DNA of 64,000 nt from Oligella ureolytica DSM 18253 (GTDB taxonomy: Bacteria; Pseudomonadota; Gammaproteobacteria; Burkholderiales; Burkholderiaceae_B). How positions within the stretch are numbered: position 1 is the first letter of the stretch; each line of letters starts with the position of its first letter. The notes beneath the pieces are model-generated. The model was not told the DNA's origin. It saw only the letters and a list, made by a program, of their open reading frames with translations, and searched no databases. A program made the position numbers and the translations under genes. The stretch covers positions 1 to 64,000 of the forward strand of contig NZ_KB892368.1 in the NCBI RefSeq assembly GCF_000373745.1. Direction: 5' to 3'. Shown in pieces: positions 43,453 to 53,231 of the stretch.

Positions 43453-45774
43453 ATGGGACAGTATAAAAAACTTTGGTGGACTCTTATCGCAGTAATGATA
43501 ATAGGGATGTCGCTTCTAGGATATCTAGGAGTCGAGATTTACCGCCACGTGCCGCCTACTCCGGCACAATTTAAAGTTCAAACAACAGATCAAGTCCTCA
43601 TGACAAAAGAGGACATTTTACGCGGTCAGTCCGCCTGGCAAAGCACAGGTGGTATGCAAGTCGGATCAATTTGGGGGCATGGTGCATACCAAGCACCCGA
43701 CTGGACAGCTGACTGGTTACACCGCGAGTTAGTCGAATGGTTAGAGTTAGCAGCACAGGAAGAATTCGGTGTTGCTTTTGACCAATTAGACGTTGGCCAG
43801 AAAGCGATGCTTGAAGGGCAATTAAAGGCTGAGTATCGCACCAACACCTATGATGCAGCGACAGATACTGTGACTATCTCTGAGCGTCGCGCTCAGGCGA
43901 TTGAAAATATCAGTGGCTATTATCAGGGCGTATACGGCGATGAGCCAAGCTTACGCACGACGCGCCAAAGCTTTGCGATGAAGGAAAATACACTTCCTGA
44001 TCCCGAGCGTCGCGAAAGACTGACCAACTTCTTCTTCTGGACTGCCTGGGCAGCCGCCACGGACAGACCGGGTCATGACGTAACGTACACCAATAACTGG
44101 CCGCCTGAGCCTTTAATTGATAACGTACCTTCTGCTGAAAACGTTGTCTGGTCGATTATTTCTATCGTCTTATTATTAGCGGGTGTGGGCTTCTTAGTCT
44201 GGGGCTGGTCATTCTTACGCAATGAAGAGCCGGATACCACAACGCCTCCTAAGCGTGACCCAATTAAGGCGATTGCACTGACTCCTTCTCAGAAGACGCT
44301 ATGGAAATTCGCCGTCCTGACGGTCGCTCTCTTTGTCTTCCAGATATTCCTTGGCGGTGCACTTGCTCACTACACGGTTGAAGGTCAGCACTTCTATGGG
44401 ATTGAGCTATCTAAGTGGTTCCCTTACTCCCTATTAAGAACCTGGCACTTGCAGAGTGCGGTGTTATGGATTGCCAGTGGTTTCCTAACGGCAGGTCTAT
44501 TCTTGACGCCTATCATTAATGGCGGCACCGACCCTAAAGGTCAGCGCTTAGGAGTGAACCTATTGTTTGGCGCGCTTTTAGTGGTCACCATCGGTTCCTT
44601 TGTAGGTAACTACATCGCCATTGCCGGTCATATGCCTGAGCACCTTAATTTTATGTGGGGTCACCAGGGTTATGAGTACCTCGACTTAGGTCGCGTATGG
44701 CAATTCTTACTCTTTGTCGGCCTTGCTTTCTGGTTAGGTCTCATGATTCGCGGTTTAATTAACGGCGTACGTCGTGAAACTGACAAGAGCTTGCTGATTA
44801 TATTTACCGCCTCCGTCGTCGCTATCGGTCTATTCTACGGTACCGGCTTATTCTACGGCGAGCGCACACCATTGCCGATTATGGAGTACTGGCGCTGGTG
44901 GGTTGTTCACCTATGGGTAGAGGGCTTCTTTGAAGTATTTGCAACTGCTTCTTTATCTGTTATTTTCGTTGCGCTGGGTCTGGTATCTAAGCGTATGGCG
45001 ACCATGGCAACGCTTATCGCTGCCTCGCTCTTTTTGGTTGGCGGTATTCCGGGTACATTCCACCACTTATACTTCGCCGGTACAACAACACCGGTGATGG
45101 CTGTGGGTGCTGCGTTTAGTGCTCTGGAGTCAGTACCTCTGATCCTCTTAGGCTACGAAGCTTGGGAAAACTGGAGATTAAGAGAAAAAGCGCCTTGGAT
45201 GGATACCCTTCGTTGGCCGATCATGTTCTTCGTTGCCGTTGCATTCTGGAATATGCTTGGTGCAGGGGTCTTCGGTTTCATGATTAACCCACCGATCTCA
45301 TTGTTCTACATCCAGGGTCTTAACACCACGCCAGTTCACGCTCACGCTGCCCTCTTCGGTGTCTATGGCTTCCTATCTTTAGGCTTTGTCCTATTGGTAT
45401 TGCGCTATATCCGTCCGGACATGGTCTTTAGCGAGAAACTGATGAAAACCGGTTTCTGGAGCTTAAACCTTGGCTTAGTACTGATGATCGCAATCAGCTT
45501 ATTACCTATCGGTTTATTTCAATTCCACGCGAGTGTGACTGAAGGTATGTGGTATGCACGTAGTGAAGGCTTCTTACAGCAAGACTTCCTACAAACCTTG
45601 CGCTGGTTACGAACTATCGGTGACGTGGTCTTCATCGTCGGTGGTTTAGCTATCTTCTGGCAAGTTGTTAAAGCGATTTTAAACAAATCCAACAGCACGA
45701 CTTCTGAGGAAGAGACAGAAGATGAAAATGCCTTTAGCTGCTGCGGTGGTTGTGGCTCTGCAAGCGGTCACTAA
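43453..45774 (+). CDS. norB: Quinol-dependent nitric oxide reductase (qNor)
   Basis: 773 residues from the ATG at 43453, which has GGAG six bases upstream; an in-frame ATG at 43441 is less likely. The N-terminal cytochrome-c-like periplasmic domain without heme (about 35-220) fused to 14 helices identifies the single-subunit qNor (NorZ) rather than cNor. Heme and non-heme iron histidines are visible in LLRTWHLQSAVLWIASG, WWVVHLWVEGFFEV, GTFHHLYFAG and TTPVHAHAALFGVYGF. It reduces NO to N2O with quinol. The C-terminus ends in an unusual cysteine cluster (FSCCGGCGSASGH). Monogenic, with its own terminator. Confidence 0.96.
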   Translation: MGQYKKLWWTLIAVMIIGMSLLGYLGVEIYRHVPPTPAQFKVQTTDQVLMTKEDILRGQSAWQSTGGMQVGSIWGHGAYQAPDWTADWLHRELVEWLELAAQEEFGVAFDQLDVGQKAMLEGQLKAEYRTNTYDAATDTVTISERRAQAIENISGYYQGVYGDEPSLRTTRQSFAMKENTLPDPERRERLTNFFFWTAWAAATDRPGHDVTYTNNWPPEPLIDNVPSAENVVWSIISIVLLLAGVGFLVWGWSFLRNEEPDTTTPPKRDPIKAIALTPSQKTLWKFAVLTVALFVFQIFLGGALAHYTVEGQHFYGIELSKWFPYSLLRTWHLQSAVLWIASGFLTAGLFLTPIINGGTDPKGQRLGVNLLFGALLVVTIGSFVGNYIAIAGHMPEHLNFMWGHQGYEYLDLGRVWQFLLFVGLAFWLGLMIRGLINGVRRETDKSLLIIFTASVVAIGLFYGTGLFYGERTPLPIMEYWRWWVVHLWVEGFFEVFATASLSVIFVALGLVSKRMATMATLIAASLFLVGGIPGTFHHLYFAGTTTPVMAVGAAFSALESVPLILLGYEAWENWRLREKAPWMDTLRWPIMFFVAVAFWNMLGAGVFGFMINPPISLFYIQGLNTTPVHAHAALFGVYGFLSLGFVLLVLRYIRPDMVFSEKLMKTGFWSLNLGLVLMIAISLLPIGLFQFHASVTEGMWYARSEGFLQQDFLQTLRWLRTIGDVVFIVGGLAIFWQVVKAILNKSNSTTSEEETEDENAFSCCGGCGSASGH

Positions 45775-45807
45775 TCCGCTACAGCCTAATTAATACAGGC
45801 TAAACTT

Positions 45808-45848
45808 AAAGCCGCTACGCCATACAACTCCGGCGTAGCGGCTTTTTT
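45808..45848 (+). terminator. Terminator of norB
   Basis: A 14-bp stem AAAGCCGCTACGCC (45808-45821) / GGCGTAGCGGCTTT (45832-45845) with a 10-base loop and a T run. It probably also stops ccm transcripts from the other side. Confidence 0.85.
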
Positions 45849-45868
45849 ATGTCCTTAAGACGAGATGC

Positions 45869-46699
45869 TTATTGATGTGGATTAGGCATATCCGATGGGG
45901 CACCAAACATAAAATCAGGATGCGGTGACCCGCCAGTTGGCGGCATACCCATCACAGGATCTGAGCCCATACGACCAACGGCTCCACTAGGATGCGCACC
46001 ACCCTCACCGAACATTTCCTGTTCACGTTCAGCAAGTAGTTCTGCATAAGCTGCCGGGTCTTCATAAGCAAGCTTGGCTTCTTCAACCTGCTGCTCTATC
46101 CAGACCTTATCCTCGTCTTGAATGCGTTTGTCGGCTAGTAACTTTTCCCAACTTTTAATGGCTTCTGCATAGTTTTGCTGCTGGAACATAGCGCCCCCTA
46201 ACAGCATTAAGGCATCGGGATTGTCCGGCTCTAAAGCAAGTGCCTGACTGATTAACTCCAGTGGCTTGCCCTCAAAACCACCGCGGAAAATAGCCAAAGA
46301 ACCGGCAAACAGCGCTAAGTTATTAGGGTCTTTTTCAACAATCGGCCATGCCTTACCAAAACGCGCAACCGCATCTTCATAGCGTCCCATGGCTCGATAA
46401 CTATGAGCCAACATCACTTGACCTTGATAGTCCTCAGGATTAGCGTCAACACGCTGCTCCAACATACCGACTGCATCAATAAACTGACCAATATTACCGG
46501 TTCGCTCAAAGGTAGCCGCCGGATTGGCCTGATCCTTTAAGATTAAGAAATAAAAAACGCCACCGGCAATGATCGGAATCAATAAAAAACCGAGATACCA
46601 GCTACGGCCATGCTCTTTGGGGCGTAGGCGCAAAAACAAAACAATACAAACGAGCAGCGCGGCAATGACACCGGCAATTAACCAATAAGAACTTTCCAT
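45869..46699 (-). CDS. ccmI: Cytochrome c biogenesis protein CcmI (TPR)
   Basis: 276 residues. Two N-terminal membrane helices (about 5-23 and 35-53) are followed by tetratricopeptide repeats (DYQGQVMLAHSYRAMGRYEDAVARFGKA, DALMLLGGAMFQQQNYAEAIKSWEKLL). CcmI delivers apocytochrome c to the heme ligation complex. The tail is Gly/Pro/Met-rich. It starts within the ccmH stop (TAATG), so translation is coupled. Last gene of the ccm operon. Confidence 0.9.
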   Translation of the reverse strand: MESSYWLIAGVIAALLVCIVLFLRLRPKEHGRSWYLGFLLIPIIAGGVFYFLILKDQANPAATFERTGNIGQFIDAVGMLEQRVDANPEDYQGQVMLAHSYRAMGRYEDAVARFGKAWPIVEKDPNNLALFAGSLAIFRGGFEGKPLELISQALALEPDNPDALMLLGGAMFQQQNYAEAIKSWEKLLADKRIQDEDKVWIEQQVEEAKLAYEDPAAYAELLAEREQEMFGEGGAHPSGAVGRMGSDPVMGMPPTGGSPHPDFMFGAPSDMPNPHQ

Positions 46700-47166
46700 T
46701 ATTCAGCAGACTCCGAATCCTTCATACTTAACCCCTTACTCTGTTTGCCAATAGTACGTATTAAAAAAAACAGCATAAACAATAACACCAAGCCCGGTCC
46801 TATCCAAAGCAAAAAGGTTTTACTGTTAAGTGGCGGGTTGTAATTAATAAACTCACCATAGCGATCGACCATGTGCTGGACAATCTCCTGATCACTTTTA
46901 CCTAAGCTCAGCTGCAGACGAATCTCTGCTTTTAGGTCATCGGCCAGACCGGCACCTGACTCAGCAATGGATTGGTTTTGGCAAACTAAACAGCGTAATC
47001 GCTTAGACAACTCATGTTCGCGCTTCTCCAGCTCAGGACTCAGCGCCAAACGTTCCGTGGTTTGAGGTTGAGCGTGTGCGGTCGAATTGATGAGACTAAT
47101 AAACAGCGTCGCTAAGACTGCACTTAATAAAACAGCCAATAGCTTTAAATTCAAATTTTTATTCAT
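46699..47166 (-). CDS. ccmH: Cytochrome c maturation protein CcmH
   Basis: 155 residues from the ATG at 47166; the open frame extends into ccmG but that start is implausible. Signal peptide about 8-30 (ending THAQ), redox motif LRCLVCQNQSIAES, and a C-terminal membrane anchor with LLWIGPGLVLLFMLFFLIRTIG. CcmH reduces the CxxCH cysteines of apocytochromes before heme attachment. It is the short, NrfF-like form, with the TPR part in separate CcmI. Confidence 0.94.
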   Translation of the reverse strand: MNKNLNLKLLAVLLSAVLATLFISLINSTAHAQPQTTERLALSPELEKREHELSKRLRCLVCQNQSIAESGAGLADDLKAEIRLQLSLGKSDQEIVQHMVDRYGEFINYNPPLNSKTFLLWIGPGLVLLFMLFFLIRTIGKQSKGLSMKDSESAE

Positions 47167-47179
47167 AAGAGTAATACGA

Positions 47180-47725
47180 TTAATTAGACTGCTTTTCTTC
47201 GAGTGCTCGATAAACAGCAGGTAATAAATTCTGCTGCCACGATTCCTCATCAAAAGCACCTACATGACGATAGGTGATAATGCCCTGCTCATTAATGACA
47301 TAAGTCTCAGGTACCCCATAAACACCCAGTTCAAAGCCCAAACGACCCTGTACATCCTGTAGGATTAACTCATAAGGATCGCCTAAATCACGTAACCACA
47401 TCAGCGCCGGTCCAGTTTGATCTTTATAATTCAATCCAATCAGCATGGCGTCCTCAGGCAAGGGCGATTCAACAAAAATCTTATGTTCATAGGTACAAGC
47501 CTCACACCAAGAAGCCCAGACATTTAACACAAACACCCGCCCCTTAAATAGGGACTCATCATAAGTGACTCGCTGATTTTTCAATGCAGGCAATTCAAAG
47601 GCCGGCATGGGTTTACCGACCAAGGCAGACGCCAACGGCTTCTGCTCTCTGCCCAATCCAAACGCTAATAAAAGCACCAAAGCAGCAAGCAATAACAAAG
47701 GCCAGAAACGCTTAAGAAACATCAT
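47180..47725 (-). CDS. ccmG: Thiol:disulfide interchange protein CcmG/DsbE
   Basis: 181 residues. N-terminal membrane anchor (about 6-22) and a periplasmic thioredoxin fold with active site WASWCEACTYEHK (WCxxC), the GVPETYVIN cis-Pro segment and the family-specific GLNYKDQ. It keeps CcmH and apocytochrome thiols reduced. It ends 13 bp before ccmH and abuts ccmF. Confidence 0.95.
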   Translation of the reverse strand: MMFLKRFWPLLLLAALVLLLAFGLGREQKPLASALVGKPMPAFELPALKNQRVTYDESLFKGRVFVLNVWASWCEACTYEHKIFVESPLPEDAMLIGLNYKDQTGPALMWLRDLGDPYELILQDVQGRLGFELGVYGVPETYVINEQGIITYRHVGAFDEESWQQNLLPAVYRALEEKQSN

Positions 47726-49681
47726 TTACTCCTTTACTTGCGGCTCTTTTTTAAACTTTTGACGCTTAACCCCACGAAATGAGAGGGCAGCGGCAATCGC
47801 CATCATCACAAACCCCGCCCACACCCAATTCATTAAGGGCTTATAGTAGAGTCGCACCGTCCATGGACTGGTTTCAAAATCCACGCCCTGCATTTCGCCT
47901 AAGCTCATGTACAGGTCTCGGAAAAAACCACGGTCAATCGAGGTCTCGGTCGTTGGCTCGCCACCTGAAAAATACTGGCGCTTTTCGGGACGTAGTCGCG
48001 CAATGCGCTTACCATCAACGACCACATCAAAATGCCCAATTAAGGAATCAAAGTTTGAACCGACCTTACCCTCTAAATGCATAAACGTCACATCATAGCC
48101 CTCTACGTGCAGGGTTTGACGAGGGTAAATCACACGATTGTATTCGCCGGCATAGTTTTTAGCGGCCAAAGCGCCCACCACAAAAATGGCTAAACCAAGG
48201 TGTCCCAGACTCATGCCAAGGAAGTGCTTAGGTAAACTCCACAACGCCTGACGGTTGCGACGCATTCTATCAATCACCTGATAAATAGTCGAAAAGGCAA
48301 CCCACCAAGCCACACTGAAGCCCAGTCCGATCCAGAGCGAGAAATCTGCCCAAATCATCGGCATTGTCATACCGAGCATGACTGCCGGCACCAAAGGAAT
48401 CAGCAAGTCCCGACGAATCCGAGCGACTGAGTCATACTTCCAGCGCGCAAAAATACCAAAAGGCACTAAAATCAGCAACAACAGCCAAAGCGGTGCCAGC
48501 ACAGACTCAAAATACGGCGGGCCAACGGAAAACTGACCAACGGCAAAGGCCTCTGTAAAGAGTGGGAATAATGTCCCCACCATCACCGTGACACAAGACA
48601 CGACGAGTAAGACGTTATTAACCAGCAGCAAAGACTCTCTGGAAAAAATCGCAAAGCGCTGCGCATTTTCTTGTAATTTAGGGGCACGCCACGCATACAA
48701 GGTGAGTGCCACACCAATCACCAGAAATAAGAACATTAAAATAAAGATACCGCGCGTCGCATCACTGGCAAAGGCGTGTACCGAGGTTAAAACCCCTGAA
48801 CGCACCAAGAACGTGCCAAGTAGCGACAAGGCAAAGGCGGTAATACTCAATAAAATACTCCAGTGCCTAAAGACCTCTCGCTTCTCCACTACCAGTAAAC
48901 AATGAATTAGCGCGGTTAAACAAAACCATGGCATCAGAGACGCATTTTCCACCGGATCCCAGAACCACCAGCCACCCCAGCCCAGTTCATAGTAGGCCCA
49001 CATACTACCGATTAAAATACCGATCGATAGAAAGCCCCAAGCCGCCAAGGCCCAAGGACGGCAGCTGCTGGCCCACGCTCTACCGGCATCACCGGCAATC
49101 AGGGCAGCCAAAGACAAGGCAAAGACATAGGTCGTGCCCACATAGCCCAAATATAGAAATGGCGGATGAATAACCAGACCGATATCTTGCAATAGAGGAT
49201 TTAAATCCGCGCCATCGGCCGGTGGGTTATCTAATAAGGCAAAAGGACTGGAACCGGCTAAAATAAACAGCAAAAAGCCACTCATGACCGCATTTAGCAC
49301 GCCCAGTGCATTAAGCGCTAAGCTTGGCGTTAGGCTTTTAGCCCAGCGCTGGAAGATCTGATTCCATATCCCCAATAATAAAGCCCAGAATAATAACGAG
49401 CCCTCATGACCACCCCAAGCAGCAGAAATCTTATAAAAAACCGGTAATTGACTATTGGAGTGCTGTGCCACATAGCGCACATAAAACTGATCATTAATCA
49501 GTAACACCAATAAAGCAATAAAGGCAATCAGCACGAAGAGATTGGTCAACGTGCCGCTTAACTTAACTAAAGGCGCCAGCTCACGACGCTTTTGCGCCGC
49601 ATAAAAAGCGGCCACAGCGGCAAAAAGCGAAAACATCACGCCCAACAATAAGGAGAAACTACCTAAATTCACCCAAATCAT
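47726..49681 (-). CDS. ccmF: Cytochrome c heme lyase subunit CcmF
   Basis: 651 residues, about 15 membrane helices. The tryptophan-rich WWD domain (WAYYELGWGGWWFWDPVENASLMPW) binds holo-CcmE, and heme-ligand histidines occur in flanking helices (AWGGHEGSLLFW, DIGLVIHPPFLYLGYVG). Forms the heme ligation machine with CcmH and CcmI. Its start overlaps the ccmE stop by 4 bp. Confidence 0.97.
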   Translation of the reverse strand: MIWVNLGSFSLLLGVMFSLFAAVAAFYAAQKRRELAPLVKLSGTLTNLFVLIAFIALLVLLINDQFYVRYVAQHSNSQLPVFYKISAAWGGHEGSLLFWALLLGIWNQIFQRWAKSLTPSLALNALGVLNAVMSGFLLFILAGSSPFALLDNPPADGADLNPLLQDIGLVIHPPFLYLGYVGTTYVFALSLAALIAGDAGRAWASSCRPWALAAWGFLSIGILIGSMWAYYELGWGGWWFWDPVENASLMPWFCLTALIHCLLVVEKREVFRHWSILLSITAFALSLLGTFLVRSGVLTSVHAFASDATRGIFILMFLFLVIGVALTLYAWRAPKLQENAQRFAIFSRESLLLVNNVLLVVSCVTVMVGTLFPLFTEAFAVGQFSVGPPYFESVLAPLWLLLLILVPFGIFARWKYDSVARIRRDLLIPLVPAVMLGMTMPMIWADFSLWIGLGFSVAWWVAFSTIYQVIDRMRRNRQALWSLPKHFLGMSLGHLGLAIFVVGALAAKNYAGEYNRVIYPRQTLHVEGYDVTFMHLEGKVGSNFDSLIGHFDVVVDGKRIARLRPEKRQYFSGGEPTTETSIDRGFFRDLYMSLGEMQGVDFETSPWTVRLYYKPLMNWVWAGFVMMAIAAALSFRGVKRQKFKKEPQVKE

Positions 49682-50166
49682 GGTGTCCCCTCGGCATAAG
49701 CGTCTTTTTCAGCACCCTCCAGAGGAATCGCACCACCGGTGTATTTGTTGTGCATGTCGGTCGCTGCCTTGGCAACCTCAGGCGGCATGTAGTTTTCGTC
49801 GTGCTTGGCAAAGACGCGTGTAGCCATAAAGCGCTCACCGTTCCACTCACCCTCCAGCACAGCACCTTGGCCCTCACCGAAGAGATCCGGCAACAACCCC
49901 TCATAACTCACGGGAATACTGTCCCAATCATCGACTAATTCAAAATCAATTTGCACCGATCCCACGTGCTTGACTAAGGTTCCCGGCTTAACCAGGCCAC
50001 CGACACGCACGTACTTATTATGTTCGACTTTTTCAGCACGGACATCGGTCGGTGTATGGAAAAACACCATGTTATTACGTAAAGCGTTGACCACCAGCAC
50101 GGCACAGACAATCAAGACCAGTACCAACGCTAAGACCCAAAGCAACCTTTTTTGCCGCTTATTCAT
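49678..50166 (-). CDS. ccmE: Heme chaperone CcmE
   Basis: 162 residues. N-terminal membrane anchor (about 8-28) and an OB-fold periplasmic domain. The histidine that binds heme covalently is His122 in FAKHDENYMPPEV, with the expected tyrosine three residues on (HDENY). Overlaps ccmD and ccmF by 4 bp each. Confidence 0.97.
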   Translation of the reverse strand: MNKRQKRLLWVLALVLVLIVCAVLVVNALRNNMVFFHTPTDVRAEKVEHNKYVRVGGLVKPGTLVKHVGSVQIDFELVDDWDSIPVSYEGLLPDLFGEGQGAVLEGEWNGERFMATRVFAKHDENYMPPEVAKAATDMHNKYTGGAIPLEGAEKDAYAEGTP

Positions 50167-50354
50167 TTACTACCCTTTTTAGATGCTAAAAGACGAATCC
50201 GACGGAAACGCTTCACTGTTTTTTGCTTTAATTGCCTGAGGGAAAATAACTCACCCAGCACTAACAGTACGGTTAAGAAAAAAACAGACCAAACATAAAC
50301 ACCATGCCCATCCATGGCCAAAAACTCATTAAAGGACTGCCAATACATGATCAA
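50163..50354 (-). CDS. ccmD: Heme exporter subunit CcmD
   Basis: 63 residues, one membrane helix (GVYVWSVFFLTVLLVLGELF) and a basic cytoplasmic tail. Helps release holo-CcmE from the CcmABC complex. The N-terminal FNEFLAMDGHGVYVW matches the family. Overlaps ccmC and ccmE by 4 bp each. Confidence 0.93.
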   Translation of the reverse strand: MIMYWQSFNEFLAMDGHGVYVWSVFFLTVLLVLGELFSLRQLKQKTVKRFRRIRLLASKKGSK

Positions 50355-51133
50355 TCCTCCTCAGTAAGCACTAATTGCTGTGCCCACTCACTATGTGCGT
50401 ATTTATTGAGTAACAGCCAACGCGCGCGTTTTAAAATCACTGCAATTGCATACGCCCAGGCAGCAAAGGTCATAAACAACAACGCGTAGAACATCGCGGG
50501 ATGAATCGAGATACCGCGACTCATACTGATACTCGCCCCCTGATGTAAGGTGTTCCACCAAATGACCGAAAAATAAATAATCGGTACATTGACTGCACCT
50601 ACAATAGACCACAAAGCGGCCACTAAGTTCGCTCGTTGCTCACTACGAATACTTTGTAATAAAGCAATGAGGCCTAAATAAAGAAACAGCAAGAGCAACA
50701 TGGAGGTCAAGCGAGCGTCCCAGACCCAAAAAGTACCCCACGTCGGCTTACCCCAGATGGCCCCACTGACTAACGACAGCAGACACATCATCGCTCCGGT
50801 AGGCACCATCGCTCGCACCATCAAAATCGACGTGTGGGTACGCCAAACCAAATAAACCAGCGACCAAAACGCCATGGCCATATAGATAATCATGGCCATC
50901 CAACTACTCGGCACATGCAAAAACATAATGCGGTAGCTATTACCCTGCACCCCATCGACCGGAGCATATAAAAAGCCGTAAACACAACCAATCACGCCCA
51001 ATACCGCTGCAATGATCAGCGCAATGATCGAGCCACGCTTGGCAACGTGCTGAAAATACAAAGGACTGGCAAAGCGACGCCAAGACAATGGCTTTTTCTG
51101 CGCTTGATCTGAAGAACTCATCTGATTACTCAT
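50351..51133 (-). CDS. ccmC: Heme transporter / CcmE loading protein CcmC
   Basis: 260 residues from the ATG at 51133 (ATGAGTAA, overlapping the ccmB stop); an ATG at 51121 is also possible. Six helices with the WWD-type motif WGTFWVWDARLTSMLLLLFLYLG and external histidines in MFLHVPSSW and NTLHQGAS. It loads heme onto CcmE. About 35 N-terminal residues precede the first helix. Confidence 0.96.
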   Translation of the reverse strand: MSNQMSSSDQAQKKPLSWRRFASPLYFQHVAKRGSIIALIIAAVLGVIGCVYGFLYAPVDGVQGNSYRIMFLHVPSSWMAMIIYMAMAFWSLVYLVWRTHTSILMVRAMVPTGAMMCLLSLVSGAIWGKPTWGTFWVWDARLTSMLLLLFLYLGLIALLQSIRSEQRANLVAALWSIVGAVNVPIIYFSVIWWNTLHQGASISMSRGISIHPAMFYALLFMTFAAWAYAIAVILKRARWLLLNKYAHSEWAQQLVLTEED

Positions 51134-51770
51134 AGGTTGTTTTAATAGCAAAGCGTGACGCTAATGGAAAAAATGCCCACGAAAATAAAGCTAATGCAAT
51201 TAACAGCTGCAAGTGAACAAAATGATTATGCTCATCTAAGGCACCTGCCGAAAAAATCAAGGCCGGCACACACAAGGGAATATACAGCAAAGCCGGCAAT
51301 AAGCTTTGGGACAGTCCCACGGTTAGCGCCGCTGCCAAGGTACCCACAGCCGTTAAAATTAATGTAAAACAAAACAACAGCGGTAGAATTTGCACAATTT
51401 GAGCGAGATCAAAATGATATTGCACCGCCAGCAACAACGCCCCAAACAGTAAGGGCAAGCAAATACATAGCCAATGCGCCAGCATCTTGCTATAAATCAG
51501 ATACAGCGCATCCACCGGTGATAGCAGCATTTGGGCAAGACTACCATCCTGAAAATCGTCCTCAAAAATCAACGAAAGTGATAGTAAATTAGCCAATAAG
51601 GCGGCGATCATCATCACCCCAAGACCGATTTGTCGCAAAAACACTGGATCCCCACTGATCGCCAACGGAAATAAAGCCGCAACCAATAACAAGAAAAACA
51701 CCGCGCGATAGATCGCTGAACGATTTTTGAGTATTAATTGCACTTCACGACTAACTAAGGACCACAACAT
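51126..51770 (-). CDS. ccmB: Heme exporter permease CcmB
   Basis: 214 residues, six membrane helices. CcmB family signature near the middle (LIFEDDFQDGSLAQMLLSPVDALYLIYSKMLAHWL). It works with CcmA to release holo-CcmE using ATP. Begins 3 bp after ccmA. Confidence 0.96.
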   Translation of the reverse strand: MLWSLVSREVQLILKNRSAIYRAVFFLLLVAALFPLAISGDPVFLRQIGLGVMMIAALLANLLSLSLIFEDDFQDGSLAQMLLSPVDALYLIYSKMLAHWLCICLPLLFGALLLAVQYHFDLAQIVQILPLLFCFTLILTAVGTLAAALTVGLSQSLLPALLYIPLCVPALIFSAGALDEHNHFVHLQLLIALALFSWAFFPLASRFAIKTTYE

Positions 51771-51773
51771 AGG

Positions 51774-52445
51774 CTACTCGCTCCCAAGCTGAGGGCTGAC
51801 AGTATCTGATAAATACAGTGAACGCACGGCCAACTCTCGGCATTGATCGGTATGACTGACCATAATCACCGCTCCCTGAGCCGCAATCTGCGCTTCAATC
51901 CACGACTCAAGACGCTCAACCGCGGTGCGGTCTAAGGAGCTGAACGGCTCATCTAAGAACCACACGCTACGGGCATCAAAAAGACGCAAACGCGCTAAGG
52001 CTATCTGCTTTTGCTGGCCCTGAGAAAGCAATCCTGCCGGCTCATCTAATAACGACAATAAAGCCACCTCATCGGCCCACGCCTCAATCGCAGCACCGGT
52101 CAGTTTAGCCTTGGCCCACAAGGCTTGCCGTTGAAGATTTTCTCTGATCGTCAAACGCGGATTCACCGCATTTTGTTGACGACAATAATGGACAAGGCGT
52201 TGCGCTGCCGCTTCAGTCGGTTTGAGTGCGGAGGCCTTTGGCATATCACAAAACCATCGTACCACCCCCTCATCTGCACTGTTTAAACCGACCAACAAAT
52301 CCAAGAGCGAGCTTTTGCCACTGCCATTATCACCGCGCAAATGCCAAAGTTCGCCCCTCTGTATTTCAAAACTGAGGTTTGTAAAAAGCTGTCGATCACG
52401 ACGGCTCAGGCATAGATTTTGGGCATGTAATAACACGGCAGACAC
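51774..52445 (-). CDS. ccmA: Heme exporter ATPase CcmA
   Basis: 223 residues. ABC ATPase with Walker A GDNGSGKSS, signature LSQGQQKQIALARL, Walker B VWFLDEPFSSLD and switch His in MVSHTDQ. The N-terminal SRRDRQLFTNLSF matches CcmA. First ccm gene, 10 bp after torD, so the cytochrome c maturation operon continues directly from the tor genes. Confidence 0.95.
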   Translation of the reverse strand: MSAVLLHAQNLCLSRRDRQLFTNLSFEIQRGELWHLRGDNGSGKSSLLDLLVGLNSADEGVVRWFCDMPKASALKPTEAAAQRLVHYCRQQNAVNPRLTIRENLQRQALWAKAKLTGAAIEAWADEVALLSLLDEPAGLLSQGQQKQIALARLRLFDARSVWFLDEPFSSLDRTAVERLESWIEAQIAAQGAVIMVSHTDQCRELAVRSLYLSDTVSPQLGSE

Positions 52446-52455
52446 GCTTATCTAC

Positions 52456-53199
52456 TTAGTGCAGGGTATGATTACCGTCGACCGATTTGCGCACAACCTC
52501 GTCGACCGTTTTAGCAGACGCACCGTCATCCTGACCATCCAACATGGCTTCAGCATCGGTTTGGACATAGCTTAATAACAGCTGACCCATCGCCGGATAG
52601 AAAGTAAAGCTAAGGTTCGGCACTGCATCTAATCGCTTTGCCCAGCCTTCTAACCAGGGCAGTAATGCCTCGGTGAGGAACTCGTGCTGTTCAGCGATTT
52701 GACGTTGAATTTCAACCGGCTCCGTCAGATTAGCAACTTCGGTACACCAATCCGCCATCACCGCCAAATACACCACTAAGTGATCGGCCGGCTCCCTGAA
52801 ATCCTCATGCAATTGCAATTGATTGCCTTGCAAAAACTCACGCATACGTGTGGTTGCCTCACCATAAAGCAACTTACTTTCTTCCAAATAATAAGAAGCG
52901 TAGGGTAAGGCTGACTGACGGCTATCCAATAAAAAGCAGGAAGCGAAATCAGCCATGAGATTGATACGCTCATCCTCTGTGCCTTTTAAGGAAGAAGTAA
53001 ACGCTTGCAGTCGCTCTACCTCGGTCTCAAAGCCAAGCTGCTTCAGTACGTCAAGCAGAGAATCCAAACTGCCGTCACTGTAAAACTCAAACGCCTGCTT
53101 TGATAATTCTGTCGAAAAAGCACCGGCAAACCAACCGTAAAAAGCGGCTCGTTGCTGGTTAATTTTGTTCCAGTTTTGTTGTAACTCTTGATCCATCAT
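52456..53199 (-). CDS. torD: TorA-specific chaperone TorD
   Basis: 247 residues. All-helical TorD/DmsD family protein that binds apo-TorA, protects its Tat signal and assists molybdenum-cofactor insertion. Family features are the N-terminal RAAFYGWFAGAFSTEL helix, the central YASYYLEESKLLYGEATTRMREF segment and EPADHLVVYLAVMADW. It is placed after torA as expected, with a terminator hairpin between. Confidence 0.9.
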   Translation of the reverse strand: MMDQELQQNWNKINQQRAAFYGWFAGAFSTELSKQAFEFYSDGSLDSLLDVLKQLGFETEVERLQAFTSSLKGTEDERINLMADFASCFLLDSRQSALPYASYYLEESKLLYGEATTRMREFLQGNQLQLHEDFREPADHLVVYLAVMADWCTEVANLTEPVEIQRQIAEQHEFLTEALLPWLEGWAKRLDAVPNLSFTFYPAMGQLLLSYVQTDAEAMLDGQDDGASAKTVDEVVRKSVDGNHTLH

Positions 53200-53231
53200 C
53201 TACTCAGTGATTGATATATTAATTTAGAGAC

